Source: Pedobacter sp. B4-66
GTDB lineage: Bacteria; Bacteroidota; Bacteroidia; Sphingobacteriales; Sphingobacteriaceae
Length of the DNA stretch: 64,000 bases
Assembly (NCBI RefSeq): GCF_018492665.1
Contig: NZ_JAFVME010000001.1
Span: forward strand, 248,001-312,000
Direction of reading: 5' to 3'
The notes under the pieces were generated by a model. It ran no database searches. It was not told the origin of the DNA and saw only the letters and a list, made by a program, of their open reading frames with translations. Made by a program: the position numbers and the translations under genes. Shown piece after piece: positions 45,986 to 54,961 of the stretch; the first letter of the stretch is position 1; each line of letters opens with the position of its first letter.

Positions 45986-46780
45986 TTATTTAATTGCTAT
46001 TTCCTTTTTTACCGCGCGGGATACTATTCTAAGCTTTGTTTCTAAGGGTAAAATTCCCATCAGCCTATGATTTATCTTATTCCAAAACCCCGGAATAATT
46101 ATGGCCTTATTATGCTTTGTTTGTTTCAGCGCAATGCGAACAATTTCGGAGGTTGTTAACAATCCAATTCTTCCTTTTGCACCTTGCCCCATTATCCTTG
46201 TAGATACGCCTGAATTTGTCATTATTGGCCCAGGGTAAACCACGCTAACCGACAAATTGGTATCAAGCAATTCTTCTCTTAAACCCAACGAAAACGAAGA
46301 AATAAATGCCTTTGATGCAGGGTACACTGTTTTATAAGCTATCGGAGTAAAAGCAGCCATGCTTGAAACATTTAGGATATAGCTTTTTTGATGCTTTAGC
46401 AAATGAGGCAAAAGCATTTGAGTTATTGACACCATACTCCGGATGTTAACCTGCAAAATTCTATCCATTGCCTCTAAAGAGCTCTCCGTAATAGAAGCAG
46501 TACCACCAATGCCGGCATTGTTAATTAAAAAGTCGACCTCAAAATTTTCAATAATATGATTCAATTTTTCTATAAGCAAAATGCCATCGGTAATGTCAAA
46601 TTCAAATACCCTAGCATCAATTTTATATTCAAGAGCAAGACTCTCAGCAATAGAAGCCATATTGCTCCCCGGCAGCGCAACCATAATAATATTCCTACCC
46701 ATGGCCGCACATTGAACAGAAAACTCTTTTCCCAAACCTGAACTGGCCCCGGTTATCAATGTATATCTAGTGCTTTTCAT
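45986..46780 (-). CDS. Short-chain dehydrogenase/reductase (classical SDR)
   Basis: A 264-residue classical SDR. The cofactor site is TLITGASSGLGKEFSVQCAA. The NNAG motif is present (LINNAGIGG). The catalytic triad is in ILNVSSMAAF and the Tyr-x-x-x-Lys pair in YPASKAFISSF. The ATG at 46778-46780 (MKSTRY) is preferred to an earlier in-frame ATG. The gene start overlaps the end of the preceding unknown gene by 14 bp, implying translational coupling. It is probably cytoplasmic; substrate unknown. Confidence 0.88.
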   Translation of the reverse strand: MKSTRYTLITGASSGLGKEFSVQCAAMGRNIIMVALPGSNMASIAESLALEYKIDARVFEFDITDGILLIEKLNHIIENFEVDFLINNAGIGGTASITESSLEAMDRILQVNIRSMVSITQMLLPHLLKHQKSYILNVSSMAAFTPIAYKTVYPASKAFISSFSLGLREELLDTNLSVSVVYPGPIMTNSGVSTRIMGQGAKGRIGLLTTSEIVRIALKQTKHNKAIIIPGFWNKINHRLMGILPLETKLRIVSRAVKKEIAIK

Positions 46781-47327
46781 CTTGTTTAAGATCAACAATG
46801 GCCATTAAACAATTAAGATTACCATACACACTTCTCTTTCTTAAACCCTGCACATTACAACTAAAACTCTTTATAAACTGTTTAATGTTTACGCAAGAGA
46901 ACCTTTTCCCTAAATAATTACTGATAATCTGATACTCTTCTTCGCTAACCGTAGCTATTGTTTTCCGGGTAATATATTCCAACAATCGCATGTTGATTTC
47001 ATCCAGTTCATCTGTTACCACATAATCGGCCAAATACCTTAGCAAGTTGCTAACCATCAACAGCTCTATCCAACTGATTTCTAAACCGTAGCACACAACC
47101 CTATTCTTATGAATTACTTTTTCTTCGCGAAGAGCGACGCCCGTATAAGCCTTTTCCAGACACTCTAAAAAATCGACCAACAGAGTTGAAACTTCTGTAT
47201 CTTCCAACTCGTAATCAACAATTAGCATGGTTACTTTATGCACCGTTCTGTGCAATGAAATCAAATCAGAAGTATCGCCAAGTATCTTTACTCCAGCTCC
47301 ATTATTAAAAAGACATCCTGTTAACAT
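46767..47327 (-). CDS. Protein of unknown function, first gene of the LytTR operon
   Basis: A 186-residue soluble protein with no signal peptide or membrane segment. The N-terminus (GVKILGDTSDLISLHRTVHK) faintly resembles the DUF6904 group, but I cannot confirm this. The middle is mostly helical (LEISWIELLMVSNLLRYLAD) and the last 50 residues are basic with several Cys. It overlaps the SDR gene by 14 bp and heads a run of five same-strand genes that ends in a sensor kinase and response regulator. It could be a partner or target of that system. Function not recognised. Confidence 0.6.
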   Translation of the reverse strand: MLTGCLFNNGAGVKILGDTSDLISLHRTVHKVTMLIVDYELEDTEVSTLLVDFLECLEKAYTGVALREEKVIHKNRVVCYGLEISWIELLMVSNLLRYLADYVVTDELDEINMRLLEYITRKTIATVSEEEYQIISNYLGKRFSCVNIKQFIKSFSCNVQGLRKRSVYGNLNCLMAIVDLKQDEKH

Positions 47328-47424
47328 AAATCAGCTTATTACTTATCTGTACAAAGCTGTAGATATGCAGATTAAGAAAAGACAAATAACTGATGAAGCG
47401 TAGATATTTCGCCTTGAGTTGTAC

Positions 47425-48282
47425 TTATTTACTACCGAGCCAAATTAAGCTATTGATGATTAGTTTATTCTGAATTTCATTATCAAATGTGAATGATAAC
47501 TCTTTGTTATGTGGTGGATGCTCATAATCAATATCGTTATGCCCCATATTCACATAAATCATTTTATACTTTGTATTTGTCCACACTACCGGATAATATC
47601 CGCTATGCCAAATTTCGTAAGCTTTAGGCCCAGTTCCTAGCGGAAAACTACTGCTATCTATAGACAATAGTATTTTAATATCAGGGTTCTTAGTAAGATC
47701 ATTTGACCATTTATACCACTCATTAGGAGCCGTCTTAAATGTTTGAGGCAAGTTCTTAGTGGCAGGGTGGTTTTTATCTTCTACCTTAAGAATGGCAGAT
47801 GTTGGTCGCCACGTATTGCTACCATAAGCCCCAGAGCCAAGGAACTTATTATGGTACCAATCCCAATTTTCTGGAAAATCTGAAGGTGATAATGCAAAAG
47901 CAGAAAAGTGAAAGCCCATCCATGCGCCTCCATGTTTCATATAATTTTCGAAGGCTTCACGTTGTTCCGGCTTGTCTGGTCTGGTATCTAAAAAGAGTAC
48001 AACCTGATACTTGGAAAGGAAATCTGCATTAAGATTATCCCAGTTACTGGTAGAATCATAGCTGAAATTATACTTTACGCCCATTTTTGGGAACCATTTA
48101 TTGGCTTCATGAACATAGCTTATATGTGCCTGATCGTTTTTACCGGTATAAAATGCAATTACTTTAAATTTAGGACTACCACTCTGGGCATTTGAAAAAA
48201 GGAAAAGGAAGCAAAATATGCTGCATACAAACACGCTTTTTAATAAAGCCTGAGTACATAAAAAGGAATAGGTTCGGTTCAC
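47425..48282 (-). CDS. ThuA-like domain protein, secreted
   Basis: A 285-residue protein with a signal peptide (about residues 1-32, ending SNAQ) and one ThuA-like domain. This fold resembles class I glutamine amidotransferases. Typical segments are KVIAFYTGKNDQAHISYVHE, YMKHGGAWMGFHFSAFA and MIYVNMGHNDIDYE. ThuA-like proteins are linked to sugar metabolism, but their reaction is poorly defined. The likely start is GTG at 48280-48282, as no nearby ATG fits. It stands alone, with no clear terminator. Confidence 0.85.
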   Translation of the reverse strand: MNRTYSFLCTQALLKSVFVCSIFCFLFLFSNAQSGSPKFKVIAFYTGKNDQAHISYVHEANKWFPKMGVKYNFSYDSTSNWDNLNADFLSKYQVVLFLDTRPDKPEQREAFENYMKHGGAWMGFHFSAFALSPSDFPENWDWYHNKFLGSGAYGSNTWRPTSAILKVEDKNHPATKNLPQTFKTAPNEWYKWSNDLTKNPDIKILLSIDSSSFPLGTGPKAYEIWHSGYYPVVWTNTKYKMIYVNMGHNDIDYEHPPHNKELSFTFDNEIQNKLIINSLIWLGSK

Positions 48283-48417
48283 AATTTGGAGGCGTTTATT
48301 CTTAACTTTATTGAAAAGAATTGGCTTACAAATCCAAATTACTAAATTTAATTAGCATTAGCTATTGAGGCATTTATCACATTTATGAGTAGTTGAATTA
48401 AAACTTGTTTTTAGATG

Positions 48418-48636
48418 CTAATTGCTCTCTTCAATTTTCTCAAAAAATTGTTTTAGTTCATCAAAAAATATCAGTGTTTTAAGTCTTTCTTCAGTTTCAA
48501 CCTGAACTGCAGCATGGCCTGCCCATCCACTATAAAGTTTGTCAAGCATCTCGTGGATTTCTTCAAAAGAATGCTCATCAAAGAATTCCTTTGTCGTCAC
48601 TTGTAGTTTTTCTGATTCTCTAATTTCTAATGGCAT
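48418..48636 (-). CDS. Small acidic protein of unknown function
   Basis: Encodes 72 residues, strongly acidic and mainly helical in appearance, with a central YSGWAGHAAVQVET and a C-terminal helix around FFDELKQFFEKIEES. No family is recognised. The gene is convincing because a strong Shine-Dalgarno sequence, AAGGAGGA, stands at normal spacing before the ATG, which is rare in this phylum. About 285 nt of upstream sequence contains several strong RNA structures, so translation may be controlled by the leader. It is preceded by the terminator of the TonB receptor gene and has no close operon partner. Confidence 0.65.
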   Translation of the reverse strand: MPLEIRESEKLQVTTKEFFDEHSFEEIHEMLDKLYSGWAGHAAVQVETEERLKTLIFFDELKQFFEKIEESN

Positions 48637-48641
48637 GGCAA

Positions 48642-48650
48642 TTCCTCCTT
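48642..48650 (-). promoter_or_regulatory. Strong Shine-Dalgarno sequence of the 72-residue protein gene
   Basis: The minus strand reads AAGGAGGAA followed by TTGCC and the ATG at 48636. It is the clearest canonical ribosome-binding site I saw in the window; most genes here start without one. GGAGGAA (minus-strand reading of 48642-48648) is exactly complementary to UUCCUCC from 48802-48808 of the same putative transcript. Confidence 0.7.
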
Positions 48651-48746
48651 ATATTTTTCGGACCTCGACTGTAACTTATTTGTTGTATAACGCAAAAAAA
48701 AGAGGAATGATATAACCAATTGTTATTTGATTGAAAATTAACTATT

Positions 48747-48921
48747 AGCCCAATGGTTCTGTTATTTAAAGGAAAAAATTTAAAGCATATGTAAACCATT
48801 GGGAGGAAAAACGAAGCTAATTGGGCTTAGGAGTCAGTCCACGTTTTTCTAGAGAAAAGGTGGACTGAGGGTGGATTCATCGTGCGCTGAATGTGGGATA
48901 ACATCAGCGTTACCTTATCCC
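48747..48921 (-). ncRNA. Highly structured element, possible regulatory leader
   Basis: Four base-paired elements are visible. (1) CCCAATGGTT 48749-48758 pairs with AACCATTGGG 48794-48803 (10 bp). (2) AGCCCAAT 48747-48754 can instead pair with ATTGGGCT 48820-48827, excluding (1). (3) CAGTCCAC 48835-48842 pairs with GTGGACTG 48860-48867, with an inner TTTTC/GAAAA stem. (4) CGCTGA 48885-48890 with TCAGCG 48904-48909 interlocks with GGGATAA 48895-48901 and TTATCCC 48915-48921, an H-type pseudoknot. The minus strand is chosen because it leads into the 72-residue gene. Not recognised as tmRNA, RNase P, SRP or a known riboswitch. The rest of 48637-49083 holds only the terminator and no convincing reading frame. 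Confidence 0.45.
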
Positions 48922-49023
48922 TCTATTAATTTCGTAACAGTTAAATTATTAATTACATCAACAGGCTAAAAACGACGAAGCGCCAGTTAATACCCTGACT
49001 TAATTGAATTAAATGATGTAAAC

Positions 49024-49064
49024 AAAAAAGGCTCAAACATTTTTTAAGATGCTTGAGCCTTTTT
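49024..49064. terminator. Terminator of the TonB-dependent receptor gene
   Basis: The stem AGGCTCAA (49029-49036) with TTGAGCCT (49053-49060) is flanked by A-run and T-run, so it could work in both directions. It begins 20 bp after the receptor stop codon. Confidence 0.8.
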
Positions 49065-49083
49065 ATTTGGATATTAATCCTTG

Positions 49084-52000
49084 TTAGTTAAACAAATATC
49101 TAACTCCGATTTGTCCTTGCCATCTTGAATCGAAAGATTCAGTAGATGTATTTCCAGGAGTTGTTGGAGAGAAATTGAATCCTTTTGCTGATGAATTATA
49201 TGAAATCAACTGATAAGCCTGGTTACTGTAGCTGTATTGACGACCCCATTTCTTATTTAATAAGTTGGTGAAGTTAAATACATCGAACGATAGTTGTAAA
49301 CGGTTTTTAGTTGAACCGATCATAGTACCGATATCTTGCATTACACGTAAATCAACTTGGTGTTGCCAAGGCAAACGAGCACCGTTTCTTTTCGCATACT
49401 GACCTCTAATAGTTTTAAGGTAAGAATCGTTGTTGATGTAGGTATTTAATGCATCCCATTGCTCTTGTGGGGTATAGCTTTTAATAACAGCACCTTTTGC
49501 ATCTTTAATATCAAGTTTCACCATATTGATATCGCTCATTGTTCTAGGAACAAACAATAAATCGTTACCAAAAGCTCCGTCACCATTTAAATCACCATTG
49601 TATAGGTAGGTGAAAGGAGTACCCGAAGTACCTGCATAGAATATAGAGAAAGTAGTACCACTTGCTTTTTGACGGCCATAGTTAACAGCGTATGATAAGC
49701 TACCTAAAATTCTATGACGAACATCTTGATTAGAATAAACCAGATCTGGGTTATTAGGATCGTTAACGATCTGAACAAACTCCCAGTTAGATTGAGCTGT
49801 ACTGTTAGCACCAGAGTTTACATCTTTAGACTGACCGTAGTTATAAGCTACAGTAGCAAATAAACCATTAGTGAAGTTTTTCTTCAATTCGGCAGTTAAA
49901 CTATAAGAATAACCTTTGCTTGTATTGTCTAAAAGATAAGCACCAGTATAAGTTGGATCTACTTTGTTAGCATAAGCTGGACGTAAATCTGCTCCGTTAC
50001 TCAATGCAGAGCTAATTGTTGTACCTTTTGCTTTAACATTTAGATCTTTGTAAAGAACGTTATTTACAGTTTTAGAGTAAATACCTTCTAAAGTACCTAC
50101 CATACCTGCAGGTAATTTAAAATCGGCTGCTAAGTTGGTACGGAATACCTGAGGCACTCTGAATCTAGGGCTCATTAAGTTAACCTGGTAAGTATTTCCA
50201 GCTGAGCCAACTGTAGACTGTTTGTTTGGATCAGGCTCAAAACCTGCATTGTTAGCTGCAGTTCCAGATAATGCAATAGATTTATAATCTAAACCAGTAT
50301 TTCCATATTGGTTAGAGAACCATACAAATGGAGCACGACCGGTAAATAATCCACTACCACCACGTACTTGAATTGTTCTGTCACCAGTAGCATCCCAGTT
50401 AAATCCGATACGAGGAGAAACTAAGATTTGTCCACTTGGTAAGTTACTTGTTCCGTAACCTGGGAACGAAGCTGCAACGGCCGGGTTATTAGCTGGTTTA
50501 TCAAAGAATAAAGGAACATCTAATCTTAAACCTGCAGTTAATCTGAAAGTAGGATCAACCTGAATTTCGTCCTGGAAATAAAACCCTAATTGAGCTGCTT
50601 TAAATGCTGCAGGCGGAAGAGTACCGGCAACTGAAGGATAAGTAACGTCGATATTTTTTGGTTTGTCGTTATAGAAATCATCAAGATTATCAAAACGGTA
50701 GCGACCTCTATAGTTGTTTACAAACAAGTTACTGAATTTGAAAAACTCATTGTGTGTACCTAACGTGAAAGTATGGTTACCCGCTAATAGTTTTAAGTTG
50801 TCAGTAAATTCGATAACATCCTGATCAAGTGAGTTTGCTGTAGAGCTTCTTTCTGAACCGAATTGAAGCGTGCTTCCAGCTTGTCCACCCCAGTTTTGAA
50901 TTTCAACTTGTGGGAATAAAGAGCCATTTGTAGCACGTGAATCTCTGATTCTTGAATAACCTACAATAAGGTTGTTTGATAAGTTAGAGTTTATTTGAGA
51001 TCTTAACTCTAATACACTGATGTTTTGACTGTTCTCGAATTTATATCCATTATTTCCTAAACGGAAGAAAGAAGGGCTTCTGCTAAGGTTATCATCCGAT
51101 GCTTTAATATAGTTATGACGTAAAGTTAATTGGTTTTTGCTGTTGATATTCCAATCTAAACGTGCAAAAATCTTATCACTTTTAGTTTCCTGATCAATTT
51201 TATCAAAGCTACCAACATTGTAGCCATATGTTTTTTGAACAAAATCAGCTAATGCATTAGCATCAGATGAAGAAAGCATTGCATTTGCATCGCCAACATT
51301 AAATGATGTAGGAACTTTATCTCTTGTTTGCTCAGCATTCACAAAGAAGAATAGTTTGTTTTTAACAATTGGAGCACCTAAACGGAAACCGTATTGAGTT
51401 CTGTAAAAGTCGTTAGCTTTTTCTCCTGCAAAGTTTTTACCTACTAATTTTTGGTTTCTACCAAAAAAGTAAGCTGATCCTTCTACGTTATTTGTTCCTG
51501 AACGTGTAATAGCATTAATACCACCACCTGTAAAGTTACCATAGCTCACATCGTAAGGAGCTAAAACAACTTGAATCTCCTGAACTGCGTCAAGTGAAAT
51601 AGGTTGAGTTTTTGCTAAACCACCTGGTGCCGGAGAACCTGCGATACCGAAGATGTCATTGTTCATAGCACCATCAATGTTGATGCTGTTGAAACGAGTA
51701 CTTGATCCAGAGAAAGAGTTACCGTTTGCCTGAGGCGTTAAACGCGTAAAATCCTGTAAGCTACGGCTTAAAGTAGGTAGATTTTGGATTTGCTCTTTCG
51801 AAATGGTTGTTGCCGCACCAGTTCTCTTGCTGTTCATAGTTGCATCTTTTTTACCAGATACTACTACTTCTTCAAGACTTTTGCTGTCATCACTTAATAC
51901 AACGTTTAATGTATAAGGATCACCTAACTTTAAATAAACATCAGATGCAGTTTCTTTTTGAAAGCCTACATAGTTTACTTCAATAGTGTATGGCCCCCCT

Positions 52001-52227
52001 GGTCTCATGTTTGCAATGCTAAATCTGCCGTCGTTGTTTGTAGAAACAGAATATACAGTACCTGTAGGAACATGTATAGCTTTAACACTTGCACCTGGCA
52101 AAGCTCCTTTAGAGTCTTTGACTGTACCCGTCATAGCAGATGTGGTTACTTGTGCATTTACTGCAGAAATAGACCCTAAAAATGCTAAAACGATTACTAC
52201 CATCTTGAATAGTAAAGATTTCTTCAT
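49084..52227 (-). CDS. TonB-dependent receptor, Oar-like, with carboxypeptidase-regulatory domain
   Basis: A 1,047-residue outer-membrane protein. A signal peptide (about 1-26, ending VNAQ) is followed by a CarboxypepD_reg-like domain (about 30-115; GTVKDSKGALPGASVKAIHV, DGRFSIANMRPGGPYTIEV). The plug domain runs about 120-240 (ISKEQIQNLPTLSRSLQDFT, NSINIDGAMNNDIFG). The beta-barrel fills the rest and ends in an aromatic-rich strand (GQIGVRYLFN). Such receptors import large or scarce substrates using TonB energy. There is no SusD partner, so this is not a SusC/D pair. The ATG at 52225-52227 (MKKSLLF) is preferred over one nine codons upstream. Confidence 0.92.
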   Translation of the reverse strand: MKKSLLFKMVVIVLAFLGSISAVNAQVTTSAMTGTVKDSKGALPGASVKAIHVPTGTVYSVSTNNDGRFSIANMRPGGPYTIEVNYVGFQKETASDVYLKLGDPYTLNVVLSDDSKSLEEVVVSGKKDATMNSKRTGAATTISKEQIQNLPTLSRSLQDFTRLTPQANGNSFSGSSTRFNSINIDGAMNNDIFGIAGSPAPGGLAKTQPISLDAVQEIQVVLAPYDVSYGNFTGGGINAITRSGTNNVEGSAYFFGRNQKLVGKNFAGEKANDFYRTQYGFRLGAPIVKNKLFFFVNAEQTRDKVPTSFNVGDANAMLSSSDANALADFVQKTYGYNVGSFDKIDQETKSDKIFARLDWNINSKNQLTLRHNYIKASDDNLSRSPSFFRLGNNGYKFENSQNISVLELRSQINSNLSNNLIVGYSRIRDSRATNGSLFPQVEIQNWGGQAGSTLQFGSERSSTANSLDQDVIEFTDNLKLLAGNHTFTLGTHNEFFKFSNLFVNNYRGRYRFDNLDDFYNDKPKNIDVTYPSVAGTLPPAAFKAAQLGFYFQDEIQVDPTFRLTAGLRLDVPLFFDKPANNPAVAASFPGYGTSNLPSGQILVSPRIGFNWDATGDRTIQVRGGSGLFTGRAPFVWFSNQYGNTGLDYKSIALSGTAANNAGFEPDPNKQSTVGSAGNTYQVNLMSPRFRVPQVFRTNLAADFKLPAGMVGTLEGIYSKTVNNVLYKDLNVKAKGTTISSALSNGADLRPAYANKVDPTYTGAYLLDNTSKGYSYSLTAELKKNFTNGLFATVAYNYGQSKDVNSGANSTAQSNWEFVQIVNDPNNPDLVYSNQDVRHRILGSLSYAVNYGRQKASGTTFSIFYAGTSGTPFTYLYNGDLNGDGAFGNDLLFVPRTMSDINMVKLDIKDAKGAVIKSYTPQEQWDALNTYINNDSYLKTIRGQYAKRNGARLPWQHQVDLRVMQDIGTMIGSTKNRLQLSFDVFNFTNLLNKKWGRQYSYSNQAYQLISYNSSAKGFNFSPTTPGNTSTESFDSRWQGQIGVRYLFN

Positions 52228-52273
52228 ATTGTTTTGTTTTTTTATGAATAACACTAAAAATTAGTGATATCGG

Positions 52274-52281
52274 CAAATTTA
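52274..52281 (-). promoter_or_regulatory. Bacteroidota -7 promoter element for the TonB receptor gene
   Basis: CAAATTTA in plus view is TAAATTTG on the minus strand, a full TAnnTTTG match, 46 bp before the preferred start codon. The spacer 52228-52552 otherwise holds only the lpdA promoter. Confidence 0.45.
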
Positions 52282-52508
52282 AATATTAATTTAATGCTGA
52301 CTTTATTTTTCATGTTAAATAATTATTAAATATGTCAGAATTTTTCAACATTTAACACAGGAATTAAATATATAACCAACAGTTTATCAGTCGATTGTTT
52401 TCCAGTTATAATTCAACTGACACTTCAACATTACCATCTCTTAATATTTCATTCGATTAAATCACTTGCTCAAAAATCTTTATGGAGGTATTAACGAACA
52501 TTTTTTTT

Positions 52509-52516
52509 TATTTTTG
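52509..52516 (+). promoter_or_regulatory. Bacteroidota -7 promoter element for lpdA
   Basis: TATTTTTG matches TAnnTTTG and lies 36 bp before the lpdA ATG. The preceding T-run makes the exact register less certain. Confidence 0.4.
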
Positions 52517-52552
52517 GGCGTTTATTAAAGTTAAATTCCTTTATAATAAGAT

Positions 52553-53941
52553 ATGAACTACGATGTAATTGTAATAGGCAGCGGTCCCGGTGGATACGTA
52601 GCTGCAATCAGAGCTTCTCAGTTAGGTTTGAAAACTGCAGTTGTAGAGCGCGAATCCTTAGGTGGGATATGCCTTAACTGGGGCTGTATACCTACCAAAG
52701 CATTACTAAAAAGTGCACAGGTTTTTGAATACATTAACCATGCTTCGGAATACGGTATTAAAACCGCTGAAGCTGAGGCTGACTTTGCAGCAGTTATTAA
52801 ACGTAGCCGTGGTGTTGCTGATGGTATGAGCAAAGGGGTTCAGTTCTTAATGAAAAAGAACAAAATCGATGTAATAATGGGTTCGGGTAAAGTAAAACCT
52901 GGAAACAAAGTTGAAGTTAAAGCAGCTGATGGCTCTCAAAAAGAATATACAGCTACAAGTATAATATTAGCTACCGGCGGAAGATCAAGAGAACTTCCTA
53001 ACTTAAAACAAGACGGTAAAAAAGTAATCGGATACAGACAAGCAATGGTATTACCTGAACAACCAAAATCTATGGTTGTTGTTGGTTCTGGCGCTATAGG
53101 TGTTGAGTTTGCTTATTTCTACGCTACTTTAGGCACTAAAGTTACTGTTGTTGAGTTTATGGACAACGTTGTTCCTGTTGAGGATGAAGACGTATCTAAA
53201 CAACTATTGCGTAGCTTCAAGAAAGCAGGTATCGAAATCATGACTTCTTCGAGCGTTGAGTCTGTTGACACTAGCGGTGCTGGTTGTAAAGTACAGGTCA
53301 AAACTGCTGCCGGCATGCAAACTCTTGAGTGCGATATCGTACTTTCTGCTGCTGGTGTTGTTGCTAACATCGAAAACTTAGGTTTAGAAGAAACTGGAAT
53401 CAAAACTGAAAAAGGTAAAGTAGTTGTTGATGAGTTTTACAATACTACTGTAAAAGGTGTTTATGCTATCGGCGATATCGTTGGTGGACAAGCATTAGCT
53501 CACGTTGCTTCTGCAGAAGGTATTATTTGTGTTGAAAAGATTGCTGGTCATAAACCAGAGCCTTTAGATTACAATAACATCCCAGGTTGTACTTATTGCA
53601 GTCCTGAAATTGCTTCAGTAGGTTATACTGAAAAAGCTGCTAAAGCTGCCGGATATGAGTTGAAAATTGGAAAATTCCCATTCTCTGCTTCAGGTAAAGC
53701 TAGTGCAGCTGGTGCTAAGGATGGTTTTGTTAAATTAATCTTCGATGCTAAATACGGCGAATTATTAGGTGCTCACATGATTGGTGCTAACGTTACTGAA
53801 ATGATTGCTGAGATTGTTGTTGCCCGTAAATTGGAAACAACTGGTCTTGAAATGATTAAATCGGTACACCCTCACCCTACTATGAGTGAAGCGATTATGG
53901 AAGCTGCTGCTGATGCATATGGTGAAGTGATTCACTTGTAA
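52553..53941 (+). CDS. lpdA: Dihydrolipoyl dehydrogenase (E3)
   Basis: A 462-residue flavoenzyme that reoxidises dihydrolipoyl groups of 2-oxoacid dehydrogenase and glycine cleavage complexes, producing NADH. The FAD site (IGSGPGGYVAAIRASQLG) and the redox pair Cys40/Cys45 in GGICLNWGCIPTKALL are intact. The NAD site is VVGSGAIGVEFAYFYATLG, the second FAD contact is VYAIGDIVGG, and the C-terminal active-site motif is HPHPTMSEA. It has its own -7 element and a terminator. No E1 or E2 gene is nearby. Confidence 0.97.
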   Translation: MNYDVIVIGSGPGGYVAAIRASQLGLKTAVVERESLGGICLNWGCIPTKALLKSAQVFEYINHASEYGIKTAEAEADFAAVIKRSRGVADGMSKGVQFLMKKNKIDVIMGSGKVKPGNKVEVKAADGSQKEYTATSIILATGGRSRELPNLKQDGKKVIGYRQAMVLPEQPKSMVVVGSGAIGVEFAYFYATLGTKVTVVEFMDNVVPVEDEDVSKQLLRSFKKAGIEIMTSSSVESVDTSGAGCKVQVKTAAGMQTLECDIVLSAAGVVANIENLGLEETGIKTEKGKVVVDEFYNTTVKGVYAIGDIVGGQALAHVASAEGIICVEKIAGHKPEPLDYNNIPGCTYCSPEIASVGYTEKAAKAAGYELKIGKFPFSASGKASAAGAKDGFVKLIFDAKYGELLGAHMIGANVTEMIAEIVVARKLETTGLEMIKSVHPHPTMSEAIMEAAADAYGEVIHL

Positions 53942-53965
53942 CAAGCAAAATAATATTTTGAAAAG

Positions 53966-53987
53966 GGCCGCACAATGCGGCCTTTTT
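53966..53987 (+). terminator. Rho-independent terminator of lpdA
   Basis: A GGCCGCA/TGCGGCC stem (53966-53972 with 53976-53982), with loop CAA, is followed by TTTTT. It begins about 25 bp after the lpdA stop codon. Confidence 0.85.
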
Positions 53988-54002
53988 CATTAATTTTAAA
54001 AT

Positions 54003-54851
54003 ATGAATTTACATACAATCAATACCGGTTTATTTAAACTCGATGGTGGCGCCATGTTTGGCGTAGTTCCTAAATCCATCTGGCAACGTAGTAATCCGGC
54101 GGATGCAAATAACATGTGCACCTGGGCTATGAGGTGTTTGTTAATTGAAGACGGTGATAGATTAATATTAATAGATAACGGAATTGGCGACAAACAGGAT
54201 CAGAAGTTTTTAGGTCATTATTATTTGCATGGTGATGACACTTTAGATAAATCATTAGCTGCAAAAGGCTTTTCAAGAGATGACATAACTGATGTCTTTT
54301 TAACTCACCTGCACTTTGATCATTGTGGTGGTTCTATAACTCGCATTGGCGATAAACTTAGGCCAGCATTTAAAAATGCCTTCTACTGGAGTAATCAAAA
54401 ACACTGGGATTGGGCTGTAAATCCAAATGAAAGAGAAAAAGCCTCCTTTTTAAAAGAGAATATTTTACCGATTCAGGATAGTGGGCAACTTAGGTTTATT
54501 GAAGACACTGACGGCGTTCAATTTCATGACGGTATTAGCATCCGCTTTGCGTATGGACATACTGACGCCATGATGTTGCCTCAAATCCAATATAAAGACA
54601 AAACGATTGTCTACATGGCAGATCTTTTACCTTCTGTAGGACATATTCCTTTGCCTTATGTTATGGCATACGACATGTTTCCTTTGCAAACTTTAAAAGA
54701 AAAGAGATCGTTTTTACAGGAGGCAACCGACAATGGATACATCCTTTATCTCGAACATGATGCCGTTAATGAATGTTGTACTTTACAGCATACAGAAAAA
54801 GGAATAAGACTAGACCAAACTTTTGATTTAAAAAGTATTACCGCTCTGTAG
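54003..54851 (+). CDS. MBL-fold metallo-hydrolase
   Basis: A 282-residue metallo-beta-lactamase-fold enzyme. The metal-binding motif is THLHFDHCGG; further ligands are probably in FAYGHTDAMM, YMADLLPS and YLEHDAVNE. The arrangement resembles the lactonase/hydrolase branch of the superfamily. No signal peptide is present, so it is probably cytoplasmic. It begins 16 bp after the lpdA terminator and is probably transcribed separately. Substrate unknown. Confidence 0.87.
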   Translation: MNLHTINTGLFKLDGGAMFGVVPKSIWQRSNPADANNMCTWAMRCLLIEDGDRLILIDNGIGDKQDQKFLGHYYLHGDDTLDKSLAAKGFSRDDITDVFLTHLHFDHCGGSITRIGDKLRPAFKNAFYWSNQKHWDWAVNPNEREKASFLKENILPIQDSGQLRFIEDTDGVQFHDGISIRFAYGHTDAMMLPQIQYKDKTIVYMADLLPSVGHIPLPYVMAYDMFPLQTLKEKRSFLQEATDNGYILYLEHDAVNECCTLQHTEKGIRLDQTFDLKSITAL

Positions 54852-54961
54852 ATAGAAAAACTGCTACATAAACAAAGTAAGAATAATCGCTTGGTTTTGT
54901 TTAGTTTTTTATAAATTGGATTATTAAAACAATCTACTGTAAAACCAAATTAAAAAAGATT

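Noticed and set aside
48637-49083. Structured region as tmRNA, RNase P RNA or a mobile-element end
   Set aside because: No tRNA-like ends, tag-peptide frame, conserved RNase P core or transposase gene was seen, so only the neutral term structured element is kept.
54891-54948. TTGGTTTT/AAAACCAA inverted repeat before the YegP-like gene
   Set aside because: Low-complexity sequence with a 42-nt gap; likely chance in AT-rich DNA.
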